Made by a program: the position numbers and the translations under genes | DNA from: Heligmosomoides polygyrus polygyrus | Lineage: Eukaryota; Nematoda; Chromadorea; Rhabditida; Heligmosomidae | Direction of reading: 5' to 3' | Assembly: GCA_947396885.1 (NCBI GenBank) | Contig: OX377206.1 | Coordinates: 4,367,634-4,431,633 of the forward strand | Length of the DNA: 64,000 nucleotides | The notes under the pieces: generated by a model | Databases searched by the model: none | Told to the model about the DNA's origin: nothing | Seen by the model: only the letters and a program-made list of their open reading frames with translations | Part shown: positions 10,024 through 24,105 of the stretch, one piece after another | Position numbering within the stretch: the first letter of the stretch is position 1 | Layout: every line of letters starts with the position of its first letter

Positions 10024-11579
10024 TCCAGGGTGTGGCTCAAGTGGCGCACCCCTGTCAAATTATGGTGACATGTATTCCCTATGACATGTATTCAAGCAGA
10101 GCACAATCATTCGAGTGTAAAATGCAAATTTTCAGACAAGTGCGTGGCGCATCCCATGCCGCTCATATGTCAGAAATTTTCTACTTTCTTAAGCTTCAGC
10201 TGAGATCCCCGTTATTCCTACCCCTTTACGCCGCGTGCGGTCATTGCACGCACGCTCTGGCACATTTAACATGTCACAGAGCGCCTCTTACAAGAGAACT
10301 GTCTCAACGGTACGCAAGAACGGCAAGAGCGGATACTGTAGGAAAAATTTCCGCCCACCAATTAGTAAGACAACATGTTTTTTTTTTTTTGCCGAATCCT
10401 TGACGCAAGCGAGTAAGAGGGTCTAATGGTTAAGGGTCCGCAGCGTCGAGCTTACCATGGCTGCGCAAGGAGCTGGTGCCGTGGGTGGTGCAGTGGTAGA
10501 GGTGCTGCTTCATGGTCGTGACGTCGAGGGTTCGGTCCCCAAGCCACGTCCTATTTTTGCACTTTTCTCACAGTATCGGATTTCCATTGAAATTTCCATA
10601 TCTGAACTCTATTTAGAGTTCGCTGTGGTAAGATGTTTTCACTACTTACTCCTTGATGACATTTCGTGATGCACCAGGAATGCTCCAAATATGCAAAATC
10701 CGATGATGTACGAAACGTTCACGCGGAGTGTAAGAAGAGGACCACGAGTTTCAACCTGAAGAGGATTGTGCCGAAGTCACGACGCCGCTAACCAGTGAAG
10801 GCACAAGTACGATTTCGGGAGGACAATCCGTTTTGGAGGAGAAATTTTGGCTATACTAGAATTTATCTTATACAAGGTTAACAACCGGAGAAAATGGGAC
10901 TGGGTCGCGATTTTATGCTTAGACTGCAGCGGAGTACACTGGGCAGGAACTGTGAAACAACCTCACAGCAGAGAAAGTACTATCTACTGATTTAGATCTC
11001 TTTGAAGAAAAAAATTAAAATGAAATATCATTATCAACATCATCATCAGAATTTTCACTGCGCATATGAAGCCCATTCATCCTCCATCACATGCACGCGA
11101 TTTATTCTCCGAAGCGCTCGTTCTCTGTACGTGTCGAGAAACAGGTAATGAGAGTCCCTATCCGGTGCTTAATCAGCAAAATCATAGCTAAAATTAATCG
11201 GTATTGGTATACACCGCTTACTGTCCGACGGCAATAATACTCCTCCGAATTCCATAGTCACTCTCTCTACCCCTCCACCCCCCCCCCCCTCCTCCCGAAA
11301 TACTTCCTTTCCTATGTGCTGGCAAAGAAACGGAGTGAGAACCAAGCACGCACACAATGAGTACCGATTCATGTGTCACTACGTTGTCACGACGTCTATG
11401 ACACTCCTTCTGCACTCTGACACACGTGTCACGACTTCTGTAAGCCGTTTTCAAAAGTCCGACACACACTGAACGATGTTGAGGGAAAATGCTGGTCCCC
11501 CCTCCCCCCCCCACCCTTATTCACGCTCCCCCTCTAATGGTTCCCCTTTGTTGGTTCTCTCCTATTAGTCGCCCTTACT

Positions 11580-12950
11580 CGAAATCCCTACGCAAGTTGG
11601 ACGACGACTTCAGCGCGTCTTCTGAATACCTACGTATGTTAGACGCATCATCAGTTTTTGAATCCTTACGCAAGTTGGACGACGTTGAACGACGTCTTTT
11701 GCACGTCTTCTGAATCCCTACGCACGTTAGACAACACCTTCAGCACGTCTTTTCAATCCCTACGAAAGTAAGGGACGTTGAACGACGTCTTCAGCACGTC
11801 TTCTGAATCCTTCCGCAAGTTGGACGACGTCTAGCGAAGGTCTTCTGAATCTTGCCTCACTACGTCTAGCGCAGATCTTCTGAATCCCTACGCACGTTAG
11901 ACGACGTCTTCAGCACGTCTTCTGAATCCTTACGCACGTTGGACGACGTCTAACGAAGGTCTTCTGAATCTTGACTCACTACGTCTAGCGCAGATCTTGT
12001 GAATCCCTACGCACGTTAGACCAGAACGTCTTTTGAATCCCTACGCAAGTAAGACGACGTTGAACGACGTACTCAGCACGTCTTCTGAATCCCTACGCAC
12101 GTTGGACAACGTCTAGCGAAGGTCTTCTGAATCTTGCCTCACTACGTCTAGCGCAGATCTTCTGAATCCCTACGCACGTTAGACGACGTCTTCAGCACGT
12201 CTTCTGAATCCTTACGCACGTTGGACGACGTCTAACGAAGGTTTTCTGAATCTTGACTCACTACGTCTAGCGCAGATCTTCTGAATCCCTACGCACGTTA
12301 GACGACGTCTTCAGCACGTCTTCTGAATCCTTACGCACGTTGGACGACGTCTAACGAAGGTCTTCTGAATCTTGACTCACTACGTCTAGCGCAGATCTTG
12401 TGAATCCCTACGCACGTTAGACCAGAACGTCTTTTGAATCCCTACGCAAGTAAGACGACGTTGAACGACGTACTCAGCACGTCTTCTGAATCCCTACGCA
12501 CGTTGGACAACGTCTAGCGAAGGTCTTCTGAATCTTGCCTCACTACGTCTAGCGCAGATCTTCTGAATCCCTACGCACGTTAGACGACGTCTTCAGCACG
12601 TCTTCTGAATCCTTACGCATGTTGGACGACGTCTAACGAAGGTTTTCTGAATCTTGACTCACTACGTCTAGCGCAGATCTTGTGAATCCCTACGCACGTT
12701 AGACCAGAACGTCTTTTGAATTCCTACGCAAGTAAGACGACGTTGAACGACGTACTCAGCACGTCTTCTGAATCCCTACGCACGTTGGACAACGTCTAGC
12801 GAAGGACTTCCGAATAACTACACACGTTAGACGACGTCTTCAAGACGTGTTTTGAATCCCTACGCAAGTTGGACGACGCCTTCAGCACGTCTTCTGAATT
12901 CAAACGCACGCTGAACGTCGTCTAGGGCACGCCTCCTGAATCCCTACGCT
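11580..12950 (+). repeat. 35/42-bp satellite array, copy 2
   Basis: About 1.37 kb, nearly identical to copy 3. A higher-order block containing the 35-mer GAATCTTGCCTCACTACG repeats with start spacings of about 282 and 399 bp. The difference of about 117-119 bp equals one 42+42+35 subblock. Confidence 0.9.
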
Positions 12951-13444
12951 CTGCACTCGATCCCCATTCAGACCCTGACGCGTTGCCCCTTGAATATCTC
13001 GTAAACTTGGACGATCAGCCGCCAAGGATATAGTTCGCCAGCAATCGCCCATGGCTAAGCTCAAAGAAAGCCGGCTGGCGTACGCCGCACTGTCGTAGGC
13101 ATCTTTTGGCTTCAGTCCCCCCTTCCCGTGACGGACACGTGACATTGGCGATTATATGTAGTAGGATATCATCGTATTTTGCATATTTGGGACATTGCTA
13201 GAGCATCACGAGATGTCGACAAGTAATATGAAGTGAAAGCATCAGCAAACTCCAAAAGAAAAGGTTCAGATATGAAAACTCCATGAAAATCCGGTACTAT
13301 GGTAGAAGTGCAAAAGCACGACGTAAGTCGGGAACCGAACCTGTGACGTCACAGCCATGAAGTAGCACCTCTACCACTGCGCCACCCACGGCACTGAACA
13401 ACTTCCTTGCGCAGCTGTGGTGAGCTCGACGCTGCGGGCCCTTA

Positions 13445-13578
13445 GGCCTCGTTTAGTGTGCGCGCGACGCGCGACGCGATGCCATGCGTAGTGGCCGAAT
13501 TGATCAATCGCGTCGCTCGATCAATTTGGCCACTACGCATGGATCGCGTCGCGCGTCACGTGCACACTAAACTAGGCC
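13445..13578. mobile_element. MITE-1, copy 2
   Basis: 134 bp, the same ends as copy 1 and the same TTA flanks. It lies at the orthologous position inside the right FB-sat arm. Confidence 0.85.
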
Positions 13579-14615
13579 TTAACCACCCTCCCACTCATTT
13601 ACCTCAATGACTCTGCAAAAATAAAACATGTTTGGTTGCTATTTGGAGGACGGAGATTTTTCCTATACTAATCGTTCTTGCTGTTCCTGCGTACCGTTGA
13701 GACAGTTCACATGTGAATCCACACGCACGTTAGACGACACAGAAAGAAAATACTGTTTCCCCGTTACTCTTCTGATAGCTAAAAATCCTTGTAAAGAACT
13801 GCACTATCAGAACAGAAGCAGTATAAGACGCAGAAATCCTACGTCGAATTTTCAAAGCGGATAGGGGTGAAGACAACGCTTCGAGAGCAAACATTTTGTC
13901 GAAGAATGTATAGCTATTCACTTCAATGCCGTGACGGTGTACTAGCACATGTTTTCAACCTAACTGCGAATTTCTCTTAGGACGCCACTGCTTTTTAGCT
14001 TTTTTCAAGTGGAGATCACCACTCTGTTCGATGTATCGGCAATCCATCGATGGTCATGGAGAACACATACTGGTGACGACTACGGCCATTCGCAACGTAC
14101 GTCTCCCTTTTTCTTTCCTCTAGGTTATTCCTTGCGTCTTCGTCGCACGGACGGTGTAGTGCTCTCTTCAGCCAAACCAAATCCCGCCGCGTGCCGAGGG
14201 TTTATATAGGCTCGCCGGTAGGCGGAGCCTAATCCCAGAGATGCGGAGGAGCGCATTAGTGTAGATGGCACTGGCACCTAGTATCATGGATTATTTTATT
14301 AGACAGCTACAATAATGCCGAGTGATTGGAATTTTATTTGTTCGCATCCTTCATTGCCAATCTGAGGAAAATAGCTCCTGTGGTAAAAACGTCGGCGTAC
14401 GCTTAAAAAAATCCCCTCTGTCTAGCGAAGTATTGATCCTGCCATGACCGAGTGAGTGTGCTGCAACCGGCTTCATTTCCTTTCTCTTCCTTTTTTTTTG
14501 AAAGACCTTCCGATCTGCACGGAGGTGTCGGTAGATCCTGCTCAGGTCATTTATGCATGTGTCCGAACGGAGGTGGCTGTTGCGATTTCGTACCGAAGGA
14601 TGTTACACAATGTTC

Positions 14616-15372
14616 GGTACTAGTGTACTTAGTGTGTCGCACTAAATCTTGTTCAAAACAGGTCTACTAGGGGTAATCTGCCATGGGAAGAAGGAACATC
14701 ATAGTCGTTTTTTGCAGAAATGCCTTATAAGCGCGCTATACTAAGTATGCGGGGATCGCCGAAGGCCTTGCGAAATAGCGCGCGCTGGTAAGAGTTGCAG
14801 AGTGCTCGTCTCCTACCGATGCACACTATTTCGCCGTCTCTAAGAGGTTAGCCAAAGCATAAGCCTTGAAATCTCTAAAAACCTTGAAACCTCTGTTCTG
14901 TGCTCTCCTCCGCTGACGAGGGCGCGGGTCAGACCTCATAATTGGGCAGGGGAGGGACTCCAGGGTGTGGCTCACGTGACGCACCCGTGTTAAGATTGCC
15001 ATCATCCTGGAGTCCCCTCCCTAGCCCAATACGGAAGCAAATAAGACACGGATCTGTAATCAAAACGAGGAGATAAGACTGCATTTACATTCGCTGTGTG
15101 TACTTGTACTTAGTCGTCATGCTTGTGCGCCACGGGATGCCCCCCCCCCTCGAAGACGGCCGCGAATGCGTGCTAGTAGGGTGCGGAGTCTCTGCGTCTC
15201 TTACCAGCGCGCGCTATTTCGCAAGGCCTTGGGCGATCCTAACTTAATATAACGCGCTTATAAGGCATTTCCGCAAAAAACGACTATGATATTCGTTCTT
15301 CCCATGGCAGATTACCCCTAATAGACCTATTTTGAACAAGATTTAGTGCGGTACACTAAGTACACTAGTGCC
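14616..15372. mobile_element. 754-bp TIR element, copy 2
   Basis: 757 bp, the same termini and CAATGTTC flanks as copy 1. Its core contains GGACTCCAGGGTGTGGCTCA, the uninterrupted form of the site occupied by the 584-bp element elsewhere in the unit. Confidence 0.85.
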
Positions 15373-16595
15373 CAATGTTCTTTCGATGTTCTCGAATTTT
15401 GTGAATTTTTTCTATGGATATAACAGAACCAGCACCACTTCGAAACAGCTTCCAAAAAGTGCTGATTCTCCACCTATATGGATGGTACACATTTAAGCAA
15501 CAGTTGAAATGGAAACACATGGAACTTAAGGTACAGCGTGAGGCAGCCGCGAGACTCTCCCGGATGGCCAGAGGGTTGAGGTGGGTACGTCAAGGGGAAG
15601 AGGGATGGAGCGCACGTACCGTTACAAGGTGGGCCCCTCATTAGGATTGCACCCAAAACTGTTCCCCTTTGCTGGCCCGCTTTACTCTTCGGAATCCCTG
15701 CGCACGTTGGACAATGCTGGGAAAAAATACTGTGCCCCCCCCCTTACTCTTCTGATGGCTAAAAATCCTTGTGAAGAACAGCGTGATCAGAAACAGTATA
15801 GGAACAGTGTTAGGGATTATTTTATTAGACAGCTACAATAGTGCCGAGTGAATGGAATTTTATGTGTTGGTATCCTCCATTGTCAATCTGAGGAAAACGG
15901 CTCTTGCGGTAAAAACGTCGGATTTCGCCTAAAAAATGCCTTCTGCCTAGCGTTGTGTTGATCCTGCTCATGACCCAGTGAGTGTGCTGCAACCGGCTTC
16001 ATTTCCCTTCTTTCTTTTCTTTTTGGCATTTCCGATGTGCACGGAGGTGTCGGTAGATCCTGCTCAGGTCATGCATGCATGTGTCCGAATGGAGATGGCT
16101 GTTGCGACCTCATACCGGATGATGTTGCACAATGTGCTTCCGATGTTCTCCAATTTTGTGAATTTTTTCTGCGGATATAATAGAACCAGCACCACTGGAA
16201 GATTTTGAAGCATCTTCCAACAAATGCCGGTTCTCCATCTATATGGGTAGACGGCCTTGGGGTGGATTGCCCTATTTCGACAAGATCTCTGCTTACGAAA
16301 CAATCCCAATAGGGGGGGGGGGTAGAGAGAGATCCACCTTATACACACTCATTGCCAAGTGGGTTGGGATGGATACACCAAGAGGACGAGGGATAGAGCG
16401 AACGTAACCTTGCAAGGTGGACCGCCCCCTCATTTAGGAATGCAGCAAGCGATGGACGCTAGGATAGTTGGAGGGGGGCACCTTATAAGAAGTGTCAATA
16501 ACACGAAAAAATAAACGATGACACACTGATTGTAAAGAAAACAAACAAGCAATGCTCTATCTCTTGTCGCATGAGCAGAGGAGAACACAGATTTA

Positions 16596-16730
16596 GCCCT
16601 AGTTTATACTTGCGCCACCACGCGTCGCGGCACCACGATCGCCATAGATATCGATTTTTCGCGCTGTCCGATCAATATCTATCCAGACCATCGTACCGCG
16701 CCGCGCAGCAGCGCAAGTATAAACTAGGGC
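16596..16730. mobile_element. MITE-2, copy 2
   Basis: 135 bp palindrome at the same unit position as copy 1, with TTA on the left and TCA on the right. Confidence 0.85.
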
Positions 16731-16757
16731 TCAGGCAGGGGAAGGGACTCCAGGGTG

Positions 16758-17354
16758 AAGAACATTACATTGCACGGCTCTGCAACTAGTCCCTAGCGCC
16801 GATTAGCGATGGAGCGTTCTGCGCTTGCGGCCTCTTGTACGCCCACCATGACTTGCCGGCAAGGGTCTCGGGGCGCTGTGAATAGTGGCATTGCTTCATG
16901 CGAGAGGTCAGGGTTCGATTCTCTTTCGCTATGATGTTTTTGAATTTCAACTGACCTGTTGAGATTTGAGGGGTTTTGACGACTACACAATTTTTAGGCG
17001 TTTTCTCTTCGAATTTCCCAGTTGTATGCGCATCGACACACGAAGTTCGCAGAACCCAGCTGCGGAGAACAGAGTTTCCGCACTATTGGCTTGTATGAAC
17101 CGCACCTTTCCCTTGCCTAAAACCCGGCGTAAAGTCATTTCCTAACCAAACACCGCAAAGAAACTCGTATTGTGGGAACAGCAGCAGTAGAACGCTTCAC
17201 CAGGGAGGCTATGATGATAAATGACGAAACGTTGGGGGGGGGGGGGGGGGGGGGAGCGGCTGAAGGAGCATGGATGGCACCCAAAAGTTTCCGCCCTCCA
17301 TCGCTAATCGGCGCTAGGGACTAGTTGCAGATCCGTGCAATGTAATTGAACTCT
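16758..17354. mobile_element. 584-bp Mutator-like MITE, copy 2
   Basis: 597 bp, with TCCAGGGTG on both sides. The length difference from copy 1 comes from a longer poly-G run and an 8-bp insertion before the GAGGGGTTTTGACG block. Confidence 0.8.
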
Positions 17355-19074
17355 TCCAGGGTGTGGCTCAAGTGGCGCACCCCTGTCAAATTATGGTGAC
17401 ATGTATTCCCTATGACATGTATTCAAACAAAGCACCATCAATCAAGTGTAAAATGCAAACTTTTAGACAAGTGCATGGCGCATCCCATGCCGCTCATATG
17501 TCAGAAAATTTCTACTTTCTTAAGCTTTTATATATGCTTTCAACTTCTTCAGTGGCCTTGCTGTGAGAAAGTTGCCACCTTTCAAACAGGTATTTTTTGA
17601 GACACCCTGTATGTCGAAAGCGCAGTTCCGAACGATATTTTATTTCAATTTCAAGCTGGGCCATTCCGCTGTCGAAACAGCCAGCAAATCAGCCATGTAT
17701 GATGGCTGAGATCGCCGTTATTCCTCCGCGGTCATTGCACGCACACTCTTGCACGTTTAACATGTCATAGAGCGCAGCCTACAAGAGAACTGCCTCAACG
17801 GTACGCAAAAACGGCAAGAGCGAATACTGTAGGAGAAATTTCCGTCCTCCAATTAGTAACAGAATGTTTTTTTTTTTTGCCGAATACTTGACGCAAGCGA
17901 GTAAGAGGGTCTAATGGTTAAGGGTCCGCAGCGTAGAGCTTACCATGGCTGCGCAAGAAGCTGGTGGCGTGCCATGGGTGGTGCAGTGGTAGAGGTGCTG
18001 CTTCATGGTCGTGACGTCGAGGGTTCGGCTACCGAGCTACGTCGTGTTTTTGCACTTTTCTCACAGTATCGAATTTCCATTGAAATTTCCATATTTGAAC
18101 TCTATTTAGAGTTCGCTGCGGTAGGACGTTTTCACTACTTATTCCTTGACGACATTTCGTGATGCACCAGCAATGCACCAAATATGCAAAATCCGATGAT
18201 GTAGGAAACGTTCACGCGGAGTGTAAGAAGAGGACCACGAGTTTCAACCTGAAGAGGATTGTGCCGAAGTCACGACGCCGCTAACCAGTGAAGGCACAAG
18301 TACGATTTCGGGAGGACAATCCGTTTTGGAGGAGAAATTTTGGCTATACTAGAATTTATCTTATACAAGGTTAACAACCGGAGAAAATGGGACTGGGTCG
18401 CGATTTTATGCTTAGACTGCAGCGGAGTACACTGGGCAGGAACTGTGAAACAACCTCACAGCAGAGAAAGTACTATCTACTGATTTAGATCTCTTTGAAG
18501 AAAAAAATTAAAATGAAATATCATTATCAACATCATCATCAGAATTTTCACTGCGCATATGAAGCCCATTCATCCTCCATCACATGCACGCGATTTATTC
18601 TCCGAAGCGCTCGTTCTCTGTACGTGTCGAGAAACAGGTAATGAGAGTCCCTATCCGGTGCTTAATCAGCAAAATCATAGCTAAAATTAATCGGTATTGG
18701 TATACACCGCTTACTGTCCGACGGCAATAATACTCCTCCGAATTCCATAGTCACTCTCTCTACCCCTCCACCCCGCCCCCCCCCTCCTCCCGAAATACTT
18801 CCTTTCCTATGTGCTGGCAAAGAAACGGAGTGAGAACCAAGCACGCACACAATGAGTACCGATTCATGTGTCACTACGTTGCCACGACGTCTATGACACT
18901 CCTTCTGCACTCTGACACACGTGTCACGACTTCTGTAAGCCGTTTTCAAAAGTCCGACACACACTGAACGATGTTGAGGGAAAATGCTGGTCCCCCCTCC
19001 CCCCCCCCACCCTTATTCACGCTCCCCCTCTAATGGTTCCCCTTTGTTGGTTCTCTCCTATTAGTCGCCCTTAC

Positions 19075-20445
19075 TCGAAATCCCTACGCAAGTTGGACGA
19101 CGACTTCAGCGCGTCTTCTGAATACCTACGTATGTTAGACGCATCATCAGTTTTTGAATCCTTACGCAAGTTGGACGACGTTGAACGACGTCTTTTGCAC
19201 GTCTTCTGAATCCCTACGCACGTTAGACAACACCTTCAGCACGTCTTTTCAATCCCTACGAAAGTAAGGGACGTTGAACGACGTCTTCAGCACGTCTTCT
19301 GAATCCTTCCGCAAGTTGGACGACGTCTAGCGAAGGTCTTCTGAATCTTGCCTCACTACGTCTAGCGCAGATCTTCTGAATCCCTACGCACGTTAGACGA
19401 CGTCTTCAGCACGTCTTCTGAATCCTTACGCACGTTGGACGACGTCTAACGAAGGTCTTCTGAATCTTGACTCACTACGTCTAGCGCAGATCTTGTGAAT
19501 CCCTACGCACGTTAGACCAGAACGTCTTTTGAATCCCTACGCAAGTAAGACGACGTTGAACGACGTACTCAGCACGTCTTCTGAATCCCTACGCACGTTG
19601 GACAACGTCTAGCGAAGGTCTTCTGAATCTTGCCTCACTACGTCTAGCGCAGATCTTCTGAATCCCTACGCACGTTAGACGACGTCTTCAGCACGTCTTC
19701 TGAATCCTTACGCACGTTGGACGACGTCTAACGAAGGTTTTCTGAATCTTGACTCACTACGTCTAGCGCAGATCTTCTGAATCCCTACGCACGTTAGACG
19801 ACGTCTTCAGCACGTCTTCTGAATCCTTACGCACGTTGGACGACGTCTAACGAAGGTCTTCTGAATCTTGACTCACTACGTCTAGCGCAGATCTTGTGAA
19901 TCCCTACGCACGTTAGACCAGAACGTCTTTTGAATCCCTACGCAAGTAAGACGACGTTGAACGACGTACTCAGCACGTCTTCTGAATCCCTACGCACGTT
20001 GGACAACGTCTAGCGAAGGTCTTCTGAATCTTGCCTCACTACGTCTAGCGCAGATCTTCTGAATCCCTACGCACGTTAGACGACGTCTTCAGCACGTCTT
20101 CTGAATCCTTACGCATGTTGGACGACGTCTAACGAAGGTTTTCTGAATCTTGACTCACTACGTCTAGCGCAGATCTTGTGAATCCCTACGCACGTTAGAC
20201 CAGAACGTCTTTTGAATCCCTACGCAAGTAAGACGACGTTGAACGACGTACTCAGCACGTCTTCTGAATCCCTACGCACATTGGACAACGTCTAGCGAAG
20301 GTCTTCCGAATAACTACACACGTTAGACGACGTCTTCAAGACGTGTTTTGAATCCCTACGCAAGTTGGACGACGCCTTCAGCACGTCTTCTGAATCCAGA
20401 CGCACGCTGAACGACGTCTAGGGCACGCCTCCTGAATCCCTACGC
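19075..20445 (+). repeat. 35/42-bp satellite array, copy 3
   Basis: About 1.37 kb with the same variant order as copy 2 and only scattered substitutions, so the two units homogenised or duplicated recently. Confidence 0.9.
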
Positions 20446-20940
20446 TCTGCACTCGATCCCCATTCATACCCTGACGCGTTGCCCCTTGAATATCTCGTAA
20501 ACTTGGACGATCAGCCGCCAAGGATATAGTTCGCCAGCAATCGCCCATGGCTAAGCTCAAAGAAAGCCGGCTGGCGTACGCCGCACTGTCGTAGGCATCT
20601 TTTGGCTTCAGTCCCCCCTTCCCGTGACGGATACGTGTCATTGGTGATTATATGTAGTAGGATATCATCGTATTTTGCATATTTGGGACATTGCTAGAGC
20701 ATCACGAGATGTCGACAAGTAATATGAAGTGAAAGCATCAGCAAACTCCAAAAGAAAAGGTTCAGATATGAAAACTCCATGAAAATCCGGTACTATGGTA
20801 GAAGTGCAAAAGCACGACGTAAGTCGGGAATCGAACCTGTGACGTCACAGCCATGAAGTAGCACCTCTACCACTGCGCCACCCACGGCACTGAACAACTT
20901 CCTTGCGCAGCTGTGGTGAGCTCGACGCTGCGGGCCCTTA

Positions 20941-21074
20941 GGCCTCGTTTAGTGTGCGCGCGACGCGCGACGCGATGCCATGCGTAGTGGCCGAATTGAT
21001 CAATCGCGTCGCTCGATCAATTTGGCCACTACGCATGGATCGCGTCGCGCGTCACGTGCACACTAAACTAGGCC
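20941..21074. mobile_element. MITE-1, copy 3
   Basis: 134 bp, TTA-flanked, nested in the right FB-sat arm. Confidence 0.85.
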
Positions 21075-22111
21075 TTAACCACCCTCCCACTCATTTACCT
21101 CAATGACTCTGCAAAAATAAAACATGTTTGGTTGCTATTTGGAGGACGGAGATTTTTCCTATACTAATCGTTCTTGCTGTTCCTGCGTACCGTTGAGACA
21201 GTTCACATGTGAATCCACACGCACGTTAGACGACACAGAAAGAAAATACTGTTTCCCCGTTACTCTTCTGATAGCTAAAAATCCTTGTAAAGAACTGCAC
21301 TATCAGAACAGAAGCAGTATAAGACGCAGAAATCCTACGTCGAATTTTCAAAGCGGATAGGGGTGAAGACAACGCTTCGAGAGCAAACATTTTGTCGAAG
21401 AATGTATAGCTATTCACTTCAATGCCGTGACGGTGTACTAGCACATGTTTTCAACCTAACTGCGAATTTCTCTTAGGACGCCACTGCTTTTTAGCTTTTT
21501 TCAAGTGGAGATCACCACTCTGTTCGATGTATCGGCAATCCATCGATGGTCATGGAGAACACATACTGGTGACGACTACGGCCATTCGCAACGTACGTCT
21601 CCCTTTTTCTTTCCTCTAGGTTATTCCTTGCGTCTTCGTCGCACGGACGGTGTAGTGCTCTCTTCAGCCAAACCAAATCCCGCCGCGTGCCGAGGGTTTA
21701 TATAGGCTCGCCGGTAGGCGGAGCCTAATCCCAGAGACGCGGAGGAGCGCATTAGTGTAGATGGCACTGGCACCTAGTATCATGGATTATTTTATTAGAC
21801 AGCTACAATAATGCCGAGTGATTGGAATTTTATTTGTTCGCATCCTTCATTGCCAATCTGAGGAAAATAGCTCCTGTGGTAAAAACGTCGGCGTACGCTT
21901 AAAAAAATCCCCTCTGTCTAGCGAAGTATTGATCCTGCCATGACCGAGTGAGTGTGCTGCAACCGGCTTCATTTCCTTTCTCTTCCTTTTTTTTTGAAAG
22001 ACCTTCCGATCTGCACGGAGGTGTCGGTAGATCCTGCTCAGGTCATTTATGCATGTGTCCGAACGGAGGTGGCTGTTGCGATTTCGTACCGAAGGATGTT
22101 ACACAATGTTC

Positions 22112-22873
22112 GGTACTAGTGTACTTAGTGTGTCGCACTAAATCTTGTTCAAAACAGGTCTACTAGGGGTAATCTGCCATGGGAAGAAGGAATATCATAG
22201 TCGTTTTTTGCAGAAATGCCTTATAAGCGCGCTATACTAAGTATGCGGGGATCGCCGAAGGCCTTGCGAAATAGCGCGCGCTGGTAAGAGTTGCAGAGTG
22301 CTCGTCTCCTACCGATGCACACTATTTCGCCGTCTCTAAGAGGTTAGCCAAAGCATAAGCCTTGAAATCTCTAAAAACCTTGAAACCTCTGTTCTGTGCT
22401 CTCCTCCGCTGACGAGGGCGCGGGTCAGACCTCATAATTGGGCAGGGGAGGGACTCCAGGGTGTGGCTCACGTGACGCACCCGTGTTAAGATTGCCATCA
22501 TCCTGGAGTCCCCTCCCTAGCCCAATACGGAAGCAAATAAGACACGGATCTGTAATCAAAACGAGGAGATAAGACTGCATTTACATTCGCTGTGTGTACT
22601 TGTACTTAGTCGTCATGCTTGTGCGCCACGGGATGCCCCCATCCCCCCCCTCGAAGACGGCCGCGAATGCGTGCTAGTAGGGTGCGGAGTCTCTGCGTCT
22701 CTTACCAGCGCGCGCTATTTCGCAAGGCCTTGGGCGATCCTAACTTAATATAACGCGCTTATAAGGCATTTCCGCAAAAAACGACTATGATATTCGTTCT
22801 TCCCATGGCAGATTACCCCTAATAGACCTATTTTGAACAAGATTTAGTGCGGTACACTAAGTACACTAGTGCC
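22112..22873. mobile_element. 754-bp TIR element, copy 3
   Basis: 762 bp with the same termini and CAATGTTC flanks. It differs from copy 2 mainly in a poly-C tract. Confidence 0.85.
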
Positions 22874-24105
22874 CAATGTTCTTTCGATGTTCTCGAATTT
22901 TGTGAATTTTTTCTATGGATATAACAGAACCAGCACCACTTCGAAACAGCTTCCAAAAAGTGCTGATTCTCCACCTATATGGATGGTACACATTTAAGCA
23001 ACAGTTGAAATGGAAACACATGGAACTTAAGGTACAGCGTGAGGCAGCCGCGAGACTCTCCCGGATGGCCAGAGGGTTGAGGTGGGTACGTCAAGGGGAA
23101 GAGGGATGGAGCGCACGTACCGTTACAAGGTGGGCCCCTCATTAGGATTGCACCCAAAACTGTTCCCCTTTGCTGGCCCGCTTTACTCTTCGGAATCCCT
23201 GCGCACGTTGGACAATGCTGGGAAAAAATACTGTGCCCCCCCCCGCCTTACTCTTCTGATGGCTAAAAATCCTTGTGAAGAACAGCGTGATCAGAAACAG
23301 TATAGGAACAGTGTTAGGGATTATTTTATTAGACAGCTACAATAGTGCCGAGTGAATGGAATTTTATGTGTTGGTATCCTCCATTGTCAATCTGAGGAAA
23401 ACGGCTCTTGCGGTAAAAACGTCGGATTTCGCCTAAAAAATGCCTTCTGCCTAGCGTTGTGTTGATCCTGCTCATGACCCAGTGAGTGTGCTGCAACCGG
23501 CTTCATTTCCCTTCTTTCTTTTCTTTTTGGCATTTCCGATGTGCACGGAGGTGTCGGTAGATCCTGCTCAGGTCATGCATGCATGTGTCCGAATGGAGAT
23601 GGCTGTTGCGACCTCATACCGGATGATGTTGCACAATGTGCTTCCGATGTTCTCCAATTTTGTGAATTTTTTCTGCGGATATAATAGAACCAGCACCACT
23701 GGAAGATTTTGAAGCATCTTCCAACAAATGCCGGTTCTCCATCTATATGGGTAGACGGCCTTGGGGTGGATTGCCCTATTTCGACAAGATCTCTGCTTAC
23801 GAAACAATCCCAATAGGGGGGGGGGGTAGAGAGAGAGAGATCCACCTTATACACACTCATTGCCAAGTGGGTTGGGATGGATACACCAAGAGGACGAGGG
23901 ATAGAGCGAACGTAACCTTGCAAGGTGGACCCCCCCCCCTCATTTAGGAATGCAGCAAGCGATGGACGCTAGGATAGTTGGAGGGGGGCACCTTATAAGA
24001 AGTGTCAATAACACGAAAAAATAAACGATGACACACTGATTGTAAAGAAAACAAACAATCAATGCTCTATCTCTTGTCGCATGAGCAGAGGAGAACACAG
24101 ATTTA

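Larger units (their letters stand above)
2390..10080. repeat. Tandem array unit 1 (7.69 kb)
   Basis: This is the longest unit of the array. It starts with ATGACATGTATTCAA, as units 2, 3, 4 and 6 do, and contains in order: the right arm of the palindromic element, FB-sat, segment A, the 754-bp element, segment B, MITE-2 and the 584-bp Mutator-like element. It alone retains about 690 bp (roughly 7590-8480) that units 2 and 3 have lost. Short open frames here recur in every unit with indels and frame changes and are not genes. Confidence 0.9.
10296..13708. mobile_element. FB-sat foldback element, copy 2
   Basis: Same arms and nested MITE-1 as copy 1. The tRNA-like blocks are at about 10475-10550 (plus) and 13325-13400 (minus). 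The core is about 0.7 kb longer because the satellite is expanded. Confidence 0.8.
10081..17411. repeat. Tandem array unit 2 (7.33 kb)
   Basis: Same order as unit 1. It lacks part of the palindromic-element arm near 10200 (AAGCTT joined to CAGCTGAGATCC), a deletion shared with unit 6. It also lacks about 690 bp in segment B (joined at about 15800), a deletion shared with unit 3. Confidence 0.9.
17786..21206. mobile_element. FB-sat foldback element, copy 3
   Basis: Same architecture. The tRNA-like blocks are at about 17972-18045 (plus, with B box decayed to GGGTTCGGCTACC) and 20825-20900 (minus). The decayed B box is shared with copy 4. Confidence 0.8.

Noticed and set aside
11580..12950. CRISPR-like regular repetition of 35-42 bp.
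   Set aside because: There are no unique spacers; the whole monomer repeats with variants in a higher-order pattern. The context is a eukaryotic genome, so this is a satellite.
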